This document shows positions 33,559-44,384 of a stretch of 64,000 nt of DNA, in pieces (the stretch's first letter is position 1; every line of letters starts with the position of its first letter). Under the pieces are notes generated by a model. The model searched no databases. It was not told where the DNA came from and saw nothing but the letters and a program-made list of their open reading frames with translations. The DNA is taken from positions 1,766,115 to 1,830,114 of the forward strand of contig NW_020313045.1 of the NCBI RefSeq assembly GCF_003265705.1. Reading direction: 5' to 3'. A program made the translations under genes and the position numbers. The DNA is from Callorhinus ursinus. Taxonomy: Eukaryota; Chordata; Mammalia; Carnivora; Otariidae.

Positions 33559-33700
33559 TGTGTGCATGCGTGTGTGTACGTGTGTGTGTGCGTGTGTGTG
33601 CGTATGCGTGTGCATGCGTGTGCGTGTGCATACATGCGTGTGTGTGCGTGCATGCGCGTGCGCGTGTGTGTGCATGCGTGTGTGCGTGTGTGTGTGTGTG
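33559..33700. repeat. 142-bp uninterrupted alternating pyrimidine-purine tract
   Basis: All 71 dinucleotides are TG, CG, CA or TA, so pyrimidine and purine alternate without a break. TG dominates, with about 20 CG steps and several GCATGC palindromes. Such tracts are established Z-DNA formers under negative supercoiling. The 164-codon and 150-codon frames across it are low-complexity artefacts. Confidence 0.95.
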
Positions 33701-34107
33701 TTTCTCCCCTCTGAGCCCTCACCAGAAGCAACTTGAACGTCCATAATTCTGCCAACAGGCTAATTAAGACAAGGCACGTTTTCTTTCTTTCCCGGGCCTC
33801 AAAATTTTTCCAGCTTTCACCCATTATTCAATTCTAAAGCTGCTTCCACATTCTGAGGTCTTTGTTATAGGAGGACTCCATTTCCTCGTGGCCAGTTAGA
33901 AATCTCTTCAGTTAATCAAGGTGTTTGTAGCACAATCTGGCCAGCTCAGAGGCATGTCATGATGGAACATTCTAGAGGCCCTGTGATATATTCCTTTAGC
34001 ACCAATTTCCTTTTTATAGTAACCATTTTTGGTGGGAATACACCTGCAATGTATTATGTTGTTTGGTATTTTCCAAAACAAGTAATACTCACTATTATTT
34101 TATCTTT

Positions 34108-34291
34108 TTTTAAAAGATTTTATTTATTTATGTCAGAGAGAGAGCCCAAGCAGGGGCAGCAGGCAGAGGGAAAGGGAGAAGCAGGCTCTCCACCAAGCAG
34201 GGAGCCTGACCAGGGCTCGATCCCAGGACCCTGGGATCATGACCTGAGCCAAAGGCAGACGCTTAACCAACTGAGCCACCCAGGTGCCCCC
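34108..34291 (-). mobile_element. Can-SINE with long TSD
   Basis: Minus-strand SINE between two direct copies of a 21-bp flank (34087-34107 and 34294-34314) that share ACTCACTATTATTTTATC. Identity over the whole flank makes it one of the better-preserved insertions. Part of the T-run may belong to the tail rather than the target. Confidence 0.95.
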
Positions 34292-34689
34292 GAACTCACT
34301 ATTATTTTATCTTTACTGATGATGGCCCAGAGTCATTAGGACGAACTCCTGTTGAGACAGGACAGCAAATCTCTACTCTAAAGGCTATAAAGTATGCTCC
34401 TGGGGACCCCCACACTAAATGTTCCCAATCTGCTAAATTTTGTGCCTGAAAGTCGAGGTCTCACAAAATTGCTTAGATAATTGATTTTTCCACTGAGTTT
34501 TCTCCTAGGCTCCATGCACCCAGGGTCTTACTCCCATGACCTCCATCCCTGGTGGATATACCCAGCCCTTGCTAGAGGTTCTGCCATGAAGAGAAGACTT
34601 GGGGCCACTGTGATCTTTGCCAAACCCAAATGGGTATGTCACTGCCCCATTTCCACATTCGCCCTCCCCTCCACCCCCGTCTGCATGCT

Positions 34690-35255
34690 TAAAATAATTC
34701 GATATTTTCTCACTGCCTTTATGATGACCAACCATTTCCATTGCCTTCATGTGGCCATAGGCCCAGCCCAGTGTGGCCCTGCTGACTTCTCCAGTTCTCC
34801 AAACCCCCTCCCTTACTCTGTCCTCCAGACATCCCAGCCTCTGCAGTCCCTTATATCTGCCACACTACCACCTGCCACTGGGCCTTTGAACCTACAGTTC
34901 CCTCTTCCAGAAGGGTTCTTCTTTCCCCATCCCTCCCTTGTCTGCTGAGCTCTTCTCATGCTGCACGTCTCGGCCCCATTGTCTGTTTCCTCTGGATTCT
35001 TCTCCTTACTATGCTGACCAGGTCGTTTATCCCTACAGGCTCCCAAAGCCCTGGGTGGCTTCCCTCTGTTGCTCTCATCACAGAGGACCAAATCTGCATT
35101 GATTTATGTGATAACAGAACCCTCTGTCTCCCCCTGGCCGACATCACTCGCTCCCGAGGGACTCTATTTGTTCTCATCACCGCCGTGTCCCCCATATATC
35201 ACGCACTGGCTGCTGCATACTTGGTCAATGAGTGAATGAGTGAATAAATGAATGA
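34690..35255 (+). mobile_element. L2 LINE 3' region
   Basis: Plus-strand L2: CCTGCCACTGGGCCTTTGAA, CTACAGTTCCCTCTTCCAGA, TGCATTGATTTATGTGATAA, ACTTGGTCAATGAGTGAATG. Confidence 0.72.
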
Positions 35256-35269
35256 CCCGCTAAAGTCCT

Positions 35270-35940
35270 AGATCACCAACAGCAAACGATGACCTCCAAG
35301 AGCACTGTCTTCTTCTACTTTAAGAGAAGCTAAATCACCTTTCTTTTCAACAGTCGGTATGTTTCCAGGCATAATCAGGCCCCGCCTCCACTCGAGATCA
35401 GCCTTCTACAACCCATACCCATCTCTGCTGGCCTGGGCAGGCCCATGTCTGTCATTCTGCAAGAAAATGATCTGCCTCTTGCCCCCTGAGATGAGCAGGG
35501 CACCAGCTCCCAATCCATGGGAGTCCCCAGTCCCGGGCGGAAAGCAAAACTCTGGGCACCCACTGACCAGGTTCCTTGTTCCCCAGAAGGGCTTCGAGCT
35601 CTCCACGCTGTCTGACAGGGTTTGCCCCTCCAGCCATGCTCCAAAGGTGACACGAGTCAAAGAGGAACCACAAACACTGTCCCTGCTCGCCCAGCAGTGG
35701 AAAAGCATGCTCGGTGTGGCCACTGGAACTCTGGGAGCGGGTTCCTCCAGCAGCCAAGGAGGATGAGTCACCTTCCCGGAGTGCTGGGCACAGCCTGATC
35801 ACACCATCTCCTAACAGCGAAAAGAGCAGGGCTTGACCACATGCACAGGACAGTCCGGCTTTGGGGGACGCGGATGTCCAGGGCTTTGCCCACATCAGCA
35901 GGTGTCGGGATGTGAACTCCAGACCATGGGTGTGTCGGTC
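35270..35940. other. Single-copy-like sequence, no gene seen
   Basis: Overlapping frames on both strands (35359-35766 plus, 35452-35967 minus) reflect GC content. No domain or splice context is seen. Confidence 0.4.
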
Positions 35941-35944
35941 CCAA

Positions 35945-36165
35945 CACAACAGTGCAAACTTTCTCATTGATTTAACCTCTAGTGCCTTAGTTTCCTTCTC
36001 CAGGAAGATGGGCTTTTAAATTTAAAAGCACCTGTCTTCTAGGGGTGATGGGGAGCATAAGTGAGTTGATCTAGGCAAAGTACTTAAAACAGGTCCAGCC
36101 ACACCAGTGCGGGTGCCATGGGAGCTATAAACTAGCTATGACTGTTGTTATTGGCTATTACAATC
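35945..36165 (+). mobile_element. MIR SINE
   Basis: Plus-strand MIR: TTTAACCTCTAGTGCCTTAG, TTTCCTTCTCCAGGAAGATG, GAGTTGATCTAGGCAAAGTA, CTTAAAACAGGTCCAGC. Confidence 0.7.
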
Positions 36166-36302
36166 ATTGGTGAGTTGGCATGTTAAAATACCATCTCCCC
36201 TTAAGCATCAGAATGGTCATGGCATAAGATGGATTGATTCATCCAGTTCTAGGCTAGGGGACAATCCCAGTACCTATCAATTTTCAAACAATGCACTATT
36301 TT

Positions 36303-36490
36303 AAAAAAGATTTTATTTATTTATTTGAGAGAGAGAGAGAGAGAACACAAGCAGGGGAGGAGCAGAGGGAGAGGGAGAAGTGGACTCCCCGCTGAGCAGG
36401 GAGCCCGATGTGGGGCTTGATCCCAAGACCCCTGGATCATGACCTGAGCCGAAGGCAGACGCTTAACCGACTGAGCCACCCACGTGCCCC
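36303..36490 (-). mobile_element. Can-SINE with TSD
   Basis: Minus-strand SINE with the direct repeat TGCACTATTTT at 36292-36302 and 36491-36501, followed on each side by A-rich bases that may extend the TSD. Confidence 0.95.
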
Positions 36491-36570
36491 TGCACTATTT
36501 TTAAAATATTTTATGGAAATTGGATGGAAAGGAATGTCAACCTCTCTGGTGTGTCAAAAGGAAGTTTCAG

Positions 36571-36779
36571 GGGCGCCTGGGTGGCTCTGTCGGTTGAGCA
36601 TCAGACTCTTGGTTTCAGCTCAGGTCATGATCTCAGGGTCGTGGGATGGAGCCCGGTGTCTGGCTCTGTGCTCAACATGGAGTCTGTTTAAGACTCTCTC
36701 TCCCTCTGCCCCTCGCCGCTGCTCACTTGCTCGCTCTCTCTCTCTCTCTAAAATAAATAAATACATGTTAAAAAAAAAA
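36571..36779 (+). mobile_element. Can-SINE with 15-bp TSD
   Basis: Plus-strand full-length SINE from GGGCGCCTGGGTGGCTCTGT to an A-tail. Flanks AAAAGGAAGTTTCAG (36556-36570) and AAAAGGATGTTTCAG (36780-36794) differ at one base. Confidence 0.96.
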
Positions 36780-36854
36780 AAAAGGATGTTTCAGAACCTA
36801 CAGGGCCCAGGGATCCCTTTGAAGAGCCTGGGGGTCCCTGCAGCCCAAAGGCAG

Positions 36855-37095
36855 GCAGTGGGAAGGGCAATGAACACTGCAGGCTCTGGGACCAACCTCA
36901 CCTGGGTTCAAGTCCCGATGTTGCCATTTGCTATAGCTTCCCTGCACTCTCCCCATGGGCCTTTTCTCTGTGCGCATTTGGAAAATGGGAATAATACTAG
37001 CATGTTTGTCAGTGGGCCGTTGTGATCACTGACTAAAAGCATGGAGCCTATGTCCCAACACAGAGTAAGTCCCTGATAAATGTTCGTTTCTGTAT
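36855..37095 (+). mobile_element. MIR SINE
   Basis: Plus-strand MIR: GCAGGCTCTGGGACCAACCT, CTGGGTTCAAGTCCCG (B-box-like), GCATTTGGAAAATGGGAATA, GTCCCTGATAAATGTTCG. Confidence 0.8.
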
Positions 37096-37099
37096 GTTG

Positions 37100-39160
37100 G
37101 GATCGGACCCAGTTCAGCACTGCACGAGGCGTCTAGCTGCAGTAGCTAAAAGCATAGGAGATGTAGGCTGATCTACAGGGTTTTTCAACCCAAATCCCAT
37201 GCCCTCTTGCTTTTGTGCCAGTCGTCTTGCTCATAAAAACCAAGAACCCGGGGCACACTGGGTGATGGGAGTCAGCTCGCTGTCTGGGTTCCGGGTCAAC
37301 GGGAGTCGCCAGCGCTGGAGCAAGTCAACACTGCTGGAAGCTTTGGACAAAGCAGCCGCCCTGCTGGGCCCCTGTAGACGGGATGTGTCGTTTTGTTTCC
37401 GGTGGGGGGATGGTATCCTCTCTCCGTCTGGACTCACATCGAATTCTAGCCAGAGCGTATACCAGCTGCCTGCCCCGGACTGGTCCAGCGGCCATCTATC
37501 TTGATGAGAAGCAATTTCATAAATTCAACCAGGGCACGTTTCCTACGCAATTTATTTAGCTTAACAAGTTAATCAGAGTGCACGAGCCCAATTTGTCACT
37601 GTGCTGTTTTCTTTCGCTTGCCGCTCTAATTGTATAAATATGCCCAGAGGTTTGATGAAACTTCTAACACATCAAACCACACATGGCCCACATACAGAGT
37701 GCACCGTGGCTATTTCAAAGCAGGGTGCCCCCCTCCTGAAGCTGGCAGTTCCTACCCATCCGACAGCCTGGCACCATTAGGCGGCTACTCCTTTGGATTC
37801 AGCCTGGGATCCCAGAGCCGGGGGCCCGGCAGGCGGGCGGCGGGCAAGGGGTGAGGATGCTGCAGAAGAAGGCAGTGGTCCTGCCCCCTCTCCTGTCCTC
37901 TCTCTCTTTGGGATTATGCAGAAGGGCCAATGGCCAGCCTCGGGGGCTCAAGAGCTCCATCCCTCCGGGGTCCAGGCGTCTTCCGTCAGCTTGTCGTCTG
38001 AACCACTTTCAGCGCCTGATTTATTAAGAGGTGGGTGGAGAGGCTGTTCTCCCAGTCCCTGGAAACTGATAATAAATCTGAGACGGGTACCACAGGTGGT
38101 GGAGCTCTTGGGGCTGGATGGCCAAGGAAAGGGGGAAGGGGGGGGAAGCCAAACGAATGTGTCCGCATTTAGTTCTGGAAGTGTGACTTTGTAAGATTTC
38201 CTTTTTATTTGTTTTGAATTCCCGCCTTTTGGATTTCAGCCTTCTGTCTCTTCTGTGTTCGCATTCGCATTTTGACCTATAAATTTAAGTTTAATAAAGG
38301 AGGTGTCTAGCGAGGAGATAAAACGTTCTGCAAGACAGAACACTCCTATCCCCACCCCGCCCCCCATCTTTCACACATTTTGTCTCAAGCCACAGATGTT
38401 TCCTCTGCCTTATCGGTGTGCTGAAAAGAAATCCAATATGCTGGGTTTTCAAATTCTCCGCCACAGAGACAAAGACAACAGGAGGGGGAGAGAGGGCGTG
38501 CTTCGCCCGGAGCCCCAGCTAGGCTAGGAGGGAAATGCGAAGGGTGGGTGCCTGGGAGTGAAGGCAGTGGACCGCTGCTACCCCAGCTCACCCCCTGGCC
38601 CAGCTGAACCACATTCAAGTACGACGTGCTCCGCCCACCTGTCCGGCCCGGCTGCCCAGGCCACCCTGATGTCACGTTCCTAATGATCACCCAGGGCTCC
38701 AGTTACGGGCCAGGCTGGGACTGTGCACATGGCCCCGTGGAGAGCTGCCCAGACCCTCTGCCCTGCCGCCTCACTCCCTGGGGATTCCTATCTCCCTGTG
38801 AGGTTAACTGCTCATGCCCTTATCCAGGGCCCGCCCGTGCCATGGCCCTTCCCACCACCTCCGGGAAGTCCCCTGGTGACCGAGCCCTCCGCCCACCCCA
38901 TCCCACCGTCTCAGATGTCACCTAGCCACCAGAACTACTCTAGTAAGGGTTTTAACCTTAACACCCACGGTAGCATCTACTGGAATGCTCACGCCCCCAG
39001 GAGTCTGAACCGCGTCACTAGCCACCCGGACCTAAAGTGTGGCCAAGGAGGCTCCCACCCCATTCCAGCCATTCATTACAACATCCTGTTGCCCGACTTG
39101 TGTCCCCCGTGCACCCCTCCCTCTCTGGCTACTGCCCCTGCCTGAGTTCATACACACCTC
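37100..39160. other. Single-copy sequence; 37500-37680 possible conserved element
   Basis: No repeat family or gene recognised. The stretch 37500-37680 is A/T-rich with TTAATCAG- and TCTAATTGTATAAATA-type motifs typical of regulatory non-coding DNA, but conservation cannot be seen here. The frame at 37793-38194 is GC-driven. Confidence 0.35.
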
Positions 39161-39180
39161 CCTCAAGACCCCGGCATGGG

Positions 39181-39231
39181 GGGCACCTGGGTGGCTCAGT
39201 CAGTTGGAAAAAAAGAAGAAGAAGAAAAAAA
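39181..39231 (+). mobile_element. Miniature SINE: 27-nt head plus A-rich tail, with TSD
   Basis: Only GGGCACCTGGGTGGCTCAGT and the next seven bases (39181-39207) of the SINE head are present. They join directly to an A/GA-rich tail (39208-39231). Flanks AAGACCCCGGCATGGG (39165-39180) and AAGATCCCGGCATGGG (39232-39247) match at 15 of 16 bases, so this looks like a complete retroposition event rather than a later deletion at one end. Confidence 0.88.
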
Positions 39232-39258
39232 AAGATCCCGGCATGGGCAAATGCTTGC

Positions 39259-39397
39259 TTTTTTTTTTTTTTTTCTTTTTTGTCAGAGAGAGAGCACACA
39301 AGCAGGGGGAACGGCAGGCAGAGGGAGAAGCAGGCCCCCGGGATCACGACCTGAGCCCAAGGCAGGCGCTTAACCGACTGAGCCACCCAGGTGTCCC
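39259..39397 (-). mobile_element. Can-SINE with internal deletion
   Basis: Minus-strand SINE lacking about 45 bp between the GA-rich block and the head: AGGGAGAAGCAGGCCCC runs straight into GGGATCACGACCTGAGCC. A possible decayed TSD is CAAATGCTTGC (39248-39258) against CAAACGGTTGA (39397 onward). Confidence 0.92.
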
Positions 39398-39584
39398 AAA
39401 CGGTTGATCTTAATAGATATTTATTTTAATGTGGAATAGAAAATAAATGGCTTTTTTTCCCCACTTTAATAGTGATATAAAGCTCTCTTTTGGAACAAAT
39501 GGATCTAACTATAGAAGTAAGTCCATTTACAGTTTGATAAGGTAGATAAGGGAGCCAGGCTACCTGGCATGCTACCTGCCATCG

Positions 39585-39745
39585 GGCAGACGGGTTGAGA
39601 GCAAGCACACTCCCGAGTCTGAAACCCAGCTCTGCGGTTTCCTTGCTGTATGACCTTGAGCAAGGTCCTTAACCTCTCTGTCCCTCCCAGGGTTGCAGTG
39701 AGGATTAAGTGAGTTACTGCTTATTCTACACAGCGTGAGGTCCGT
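39585..39745 (+). mobile_element. MIR SINE
   Basis: Plus-strand MIR: GAGTCTGAAACCCAGCTCTG, CTGTATGACCTTGAGCAAGG, TCCTTAACCTCTCTGTCCCT, GTTGCAGTGAGGATTAAGTG. A 5-10 base segment after the CCTC block is missing. Confidence 0.82.
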
Positions 39746-39799
39746 ACGGTGTCGCTGCATCACCCTCCGGAACTCGGAACCAACAAGGCTGCTCCCCGT

Positions 39800-40205
39800 G
39801 CTTCTGGAATAATGTTTCTAAAAGCTGAACCTGATCATATCACATCCCAACTGAAAACTCTTTTCATTGCTGGTAGGATGGAGTCCGAACTTCCCACGGT
39901 GGCCCCCAAGGTCTTCCACGGTCTGTCTCCAGCTGAGTTCCACATCTTCCTCCCCCACTCTTGGTCATCTGTACTCCCTGCTGCTGCCACGCCAAATTCC
40001 CTACTGCGCCCCAAACGCACTTCATCCTCTCATCATGCCTCCGAGCATTCATCAGGCCGCGCCTTCCGCCAGACCTGCCTTTCCCTCATCTTGTCCACTG
40101 GGCAAACTCCTCCTCATGTTTCAAGATTCATTTCAAACATCAGTTCATGCAGGGACCTTCCTTGTACCTGCTCCCCAGACAGGGTTGGGCTCTCTGAAAC
40201 AGCAA
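39800..40205 (+). mobile_element. L2 LINE 3' region
   Basis: Plus-strand L2 upstream region: TTCATTGCTGGTAGGATGGA, AAGGTCTTCCACGGTCTGTC, CCTCCTCATGTTTCAAGATT. The terminal AATG units have expanded into the microsatellite that follows. Confidence 0.68.
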
Positions 40206-40206
40206 A

Positions 40207-40245
40207 AATGAATGAATGAATGAATGAATGAATGAATGAATGAAT
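40207..40245. repeat. (AATG)n microsatellite
   Basis: About nine perfect AATG units, probably seeded by the L2 terminus. Confidence 0.95.
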
Positions 40246-40422
40246 AAGGATTGCCCAAAGTGACTCCATTTAAAATCACAAACAAAGCTAAACTTATTCA
40301 AACTTAAAACATCTATTCTTTTAAAATTACACATGGAATCCCATGTTCATCGTGTAAAAGGGTTTGGTTTCGAGTTTATGTTGAACAATGAAAGGGAAAT
40401 TATTTCAGATACATTTATCTGA

Positions 40423-40578
40423 TTTTTTTTAAAGATTTTAATTTATGTATTTGTCAGAGAGAGAGAAAGCGAGAGACAGAGCATGAGCTGGCGGGGGGGG
40501 GGGCTCGATCCCAGGACCCTGAGATCATAACCCGAGCCCTAGACAGATGCTTAACTGACTGAGCCACCCAGGCGCCCC
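40423..40578 (-). mobile_element. Can-SINE with deletion and G-tract, TSD
   Basis: Minus-strand SINE with ACATTTATCTGA (40411-40422) and ACATTTATTTGA (40579-40590) as the TSD. The middle part is collapsed: an 11-G run at 40493-40503 replaces about 45 bp that other copies carry before GGCTCGATCCC. Confidence 0.94.
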
Positions 40579-40599
40579 ACATTTATTTGACGTTCAACA

Positions 40600-41990
40600 A
40601 CTTTTAGGCCACAGTGACAACCGAGCTCATTTTGAGAACTCACCAAGAACAACTTACGTTCTTAGCTATCATTTCCCTATAACTGTGTGGTGTGTTGATC
40701 CAAGTTTTCTCCCCACGTTTGACTTACGAAGCAAGCTTATTTGCCCATTTTGTGAACACACCAGAGGACTCGATTCATTTTCTCAAGATACTCTCAGGAC
40801 CTTGACCCCGAACTCATCCTTTGGCGAAGCACTGGGTGGGTCATCATCCCTGTTGCTCTTCCTTTGTTCACTGGCCCACTGCCTTAGCTCTGCCAGGTTC
40901 TCTTCGAGCAGAGGCTTTGAGAACAGCCCTGAGGACTTCCCCAGCATCACCTGCATCAGCTTCGTGAAACCCGGCCTCTTTACAAGACGGGTGATTTCAG
41001 ACTGCAGTTACTTTGAGCTCTGTTAGCCGTGTGTTTTACGATGCAGACGACACAGGATCATGGAGAAGAGACCGAAGACAGATTTATGCAGGGCATTGGC
41101 TTCTCTCCACAGCCCAAGCTTTTGGAGACTTCAAAAATTAACACTCAGTTGGCAAGGACATTGGCCTCTCTTCTATGTCCTACCATCTCCGGGTCATAAC
41201 TGGATGTTTGTCCTTGGGGCCGCACACAAGATATGAGTTCAATTCCTATGTCCCCCTTTCTGTGTCTGTTCCCCTCACTCCTCTCTTCTTTTCCAAGCTC
41301 CCTGCCAGCCTCCCAATACCCCCAGGCAACGACACACACTGCCTTTTCTTCTTGCTCTCATTTTCAGATACTTGAGGTCGAGAAAGGCAGTTCTCGTAGA
41401 TAACATCAGGCAGGAATGGCACATATATTTTAATCATTATGCTAAGCCTTATCAATTAATGTGGCTGCTCCCGAGGTCAAGGGTCTGAGACCAAGTACTG
41501 CCTCTGTGCAAAAGGCCGCCATTGTAGACGACCTATGTCTGCCCTGAGCTCAACCCGAGAGTGGTAGGAATGTGTAATGGGATTCTAAACCTGGTCCAAC
41601 GTGGGTTTTAGACCCGTGGCTCCTCCCCAGGAGTTCCGCATAGCAAGTCCCCTCTCTCGGCCTGTTCAACAGTCTAGAAACCATCCACAGAACCTCTTTT
41701 ATATGCCAGAGCTTAGCCCAGAGTCCAGAGGAAGGAGCAGCTTAGGCCCCTATAAAGGAGTCTCTCTTTGCTGACCAGGGTGGGGATGGGGTAAGGAAGC
41801 TTTTTTTCCTCCTTTGGAAACGTCCCCAGCCCCAAGATACTCGCCTCTCCAGTCCTGAGGAAGAGTGTGAGCCGCATTTCCCACAGTCATCGGCATAGGT
41901 CACAGAGCCGCTAGAACCAGAAACACCAGAACGGGTCGTCAAAAACAAGTCTCCATTTTGGTAGATCCTACTCCCTTTCAATTAAACAAT
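40600..41990. other. Single-copy-like sequence, no gene seen
   Basis: No repeat family recognised. A 113-codon frame at 40685-41026 has no recognisable domain. Confidence 0.4.
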
Positions 41991-41992
41991 CC

Positions 41993-42033
41993 ATTCGTTC
42001 ATTCATTCATTCGTTCATTCATTCATTCATTCA
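41993..42033. repeat. (TTCA)n microsatellite
   Basis: About ten TTCA units with two TTCG variants. Confidence 0.92.
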
Positions 42034-42169
42034 GTGAGTCAGACCATCAGTCAACAGTCCTATGACACAGGAGGGCCAAAGTCGGCCAGGTCCACCCGGG
42101 GGGCAGGGCTGGGCATGTCAAACAAACCCTTTAAAAGGAGCAATAGTTTTGTGAGGTCATCATTTTTAG

Positions 42170-42985
42170 AATTTAAATTTATTGTTAAATTCTTAAATTT
42201 TTATTACGGAGAATTTGAACAAATACAAAGGGTGACAGAATATAATAAACCTCCACATATCCTTCGCCCAATCCCATCAATATATTTACTGTTAATTACA
42301 TAAAGAGCACATGAATACATTCAATTTGTAAAAATTGTTTTCAAAGAGTTGATATAAAGCTTGAGATCTCCTCCCCCAAGCCCATGTCCCTTGCCAGAGG
42401 TGACTACTATTATTAGTTTGATGGGTCCTCCTCGGGACCTCTTTCTGTAGATACCTCTAGAAATATGCGGTATTGCTTTGGCTTTGTTCTGTAAGTCTGT
42501 TTGTTTTTTAAGTGTTGCATTTATATGCTTTATTTTGCAACTGTTTGGATCTTTCTGCACCCTGTTTTTTTTTTTCACCAACAGCAAGTCTTAAGAGAGT
42601 TTTCCAAGTCTGTACATAGAGTTCTACCCTTCGGTCATCACTGAGAGTTCACGCTAACCAAAGGGGAATGGGACATGAAGTAAACCCCAGGGAGGTGATA
42701 GCAGCCCCAGTACATTATTTAACCATTGCACTGGGATCGACATTTAGGTTGTTTCCAGCTGCCTACTAAACAATGCTGCAATAAACATCTTTGTGCAAAG
42801 TATCCTGAGTTCATGTGTAATCACCTTCCTAGGTGGTGGATATTTACAGGTGGAATTGTTGGGTCAAGGGGCGTATTAGAACTAAAAAATATTCTTTTCC
42901 CCACATTACATAATACTGAAATTGTTACACTTGAAAATTTTTTGCAGTCTGATAGGTGAACAGATGTATATGATTTAAATTCTAA
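42170..42985 (-). mobile_element. L1M/HAL1 3' region
   Basis: Minus-strand old L1-type sequence: CAACAGCAAGTCTTAAGAGA, GACATTTAGGTTGTTTCCAG, AACAATGCTGCAATAAACAT, GTGGAATTGTTGGGTCAAGG. Confidence 0.75.
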
Positions 42986-43223
42986 TTTGCACTTCACTAA
43001 TAACTGGTAGATCTGAGTTATCTGTTCTTTCTTTGGGCTGCTTTTATCTTCTTATATTACTTATATATATATTATTTAATGAAGATAAGGGTGTTTGAGG
43101 TGAAGACACATGCTTGTGGTGGTCACCGCCGGGGTTTATTTCATGTCTCCCGTCCCCTCTGGTTACTAGAAATCCTCAGTGAGGCTGAGTGGTCCCACTG
43201 GTTGAGCGTTGTGAGCTCTGTGG

Positions 43224-43817
43224 TTGGAGGTTATAACAGTAACACCGGACATGGGCCCTGACATCGAGGATTGGAGGAGATTCCAGAAAAAAATGAGAGA
43301 CTTCTCTGACATCTTTCACCAGGGAAGGCATCTTGGAGGAGAAGCTAGACAGGCTGTGTCAAGGGTCCAAGACGTTCGAGGGAAGAGCAAGCCGAGAGGC
43401 CTTGGCTCCAAAGTGTGGGTTCCCAGTCCTGGCACCTCTCCACCACTTCGAGGCCCCATGCTGAACGATCAAAGCCGCGGACAGCCTACCCCATTAGGGC
43501 CCGGCCCCAGTGGGACCCAGTCATCCCCGGAGAACTGGCATCAGCCCCAGGAGAGGGCACAGCTGCAGAAGAAGCTAATGTTACAGGTAATTTTGGCAAT
43601 TAAGACTCATGTTCAGTTAAATGGATTTATATCATGTTACTTGGGAGGCCCAGCAATCTGGGGTAGGTCCCAAGTGGAATTAGGCACGGAGAACTCCAAG
43701 TTCCAAGCCCAACCCCTCCCCAGGCTTCCTGTCCAAGAGTACCTTTCCTGCTCCCCGTCCAATAGCTTACAGCAAGAGAAGCTCCTGATGGAGGGGCTCC
43801 CTGTCCCACTTCCCTGA
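43224..43817 (+). other. 197-codon open frame of unknown status
   Basis: The longest plus-strand frame outside recognised repeats. It reads as hydrophilic N-terminus then proline/serine/glycine-rich sequence. I see no signal peptide, membrane segment or domain. The string TTACAGGTAATT at 43582-43593 looks like a splice donor but lies inside the frame. A weak L2-like phrase (GGGAAGGCATCTTGGAGGAG) near its start suggests repeat ancestry. Probably not a gene. Confidence 0.12.
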
Positions 43818-43839
43818 ATTTCTACACAGAACCTGGCAA

Positions 43840-43990
43840 CACATCTACTACGTGACATCCCCTTGGCATCTTTAAAACAACCTTGTGAGGACCCTCCCCG
43901 TTTTTCGGATGGGAAAACTGAGTCTGGGAAAGCTGAAGACTCTTCTTTAAGGACACTCATAAGATGACTCAAACTCAGAGATTATGACTG
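43840..43990 (-). mobile_element. MIR SINE
   Basis: Minus-strand MIR: AAAACAACCTTGTGAGGACC, GATGGGAAAACTGAGTCTGG, GATGACTCAAACTCAGAGAT. Confidence 0.6.
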
Positions 43991-43994
43991 AAGA

Positions 43995-44384
43995 TCTAGA
44001 GGTCTCCTCCTCATACCAGTATTTAAAGTTTTTTGTCTTATTTTATTTTGGTTTTGCTTTATCTGTAGGTCAGCTGTACCACGATTTACTTAATATTTTT
44101 CTCTAAGTCAATTTCCTTCTGAAGACTTATATACCTTCCTCTGGCAGGAATACTCAGGAAATCATAGTTTTGATGGATAAACTACATATGTTTACTTATA
44201 TGCCCACGTAACTATGGAATAAACAGAAAAAACCTCATTTTGTATGTTACCGAAAAGTCTCCTATGGATGGCCAGGACTCCGCATTCGTGCCTCACCTTG
44301 GAAACACTGCCTGAGAGCACACTGCTTCTTTGGGGGACTGTACCCCTCCACCTGGAGGCCAGCCTTCTGGCTGCGGGCAGGGGT
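43995..44384. other. AT-rich single-copy-like sequence
   Basis: No gene or named repeat recognised. Confidence 0.4.

Noticed and set aside
33262..33824. Frames of 150-164 codons on both strands with Cys/Val/His/Thr repeats
   Set aside because: They are translations of a SINE, an LTR and the alternating TG/CG tract. Low-complexity artefacts.
36408..37025. 205-codon plus-strand frame
   Set aside because: It starts in one SINE, crosses a second SINE with its A-tail, and ends in a MIR. No coding signal.
40207..40245. Regular spacing that might suggest a CRISPR-like or satellite array
   Set aside because: It is a simple AATG microsatellite at an L2 terminus. No spaced repeats exist anywhere in the window.
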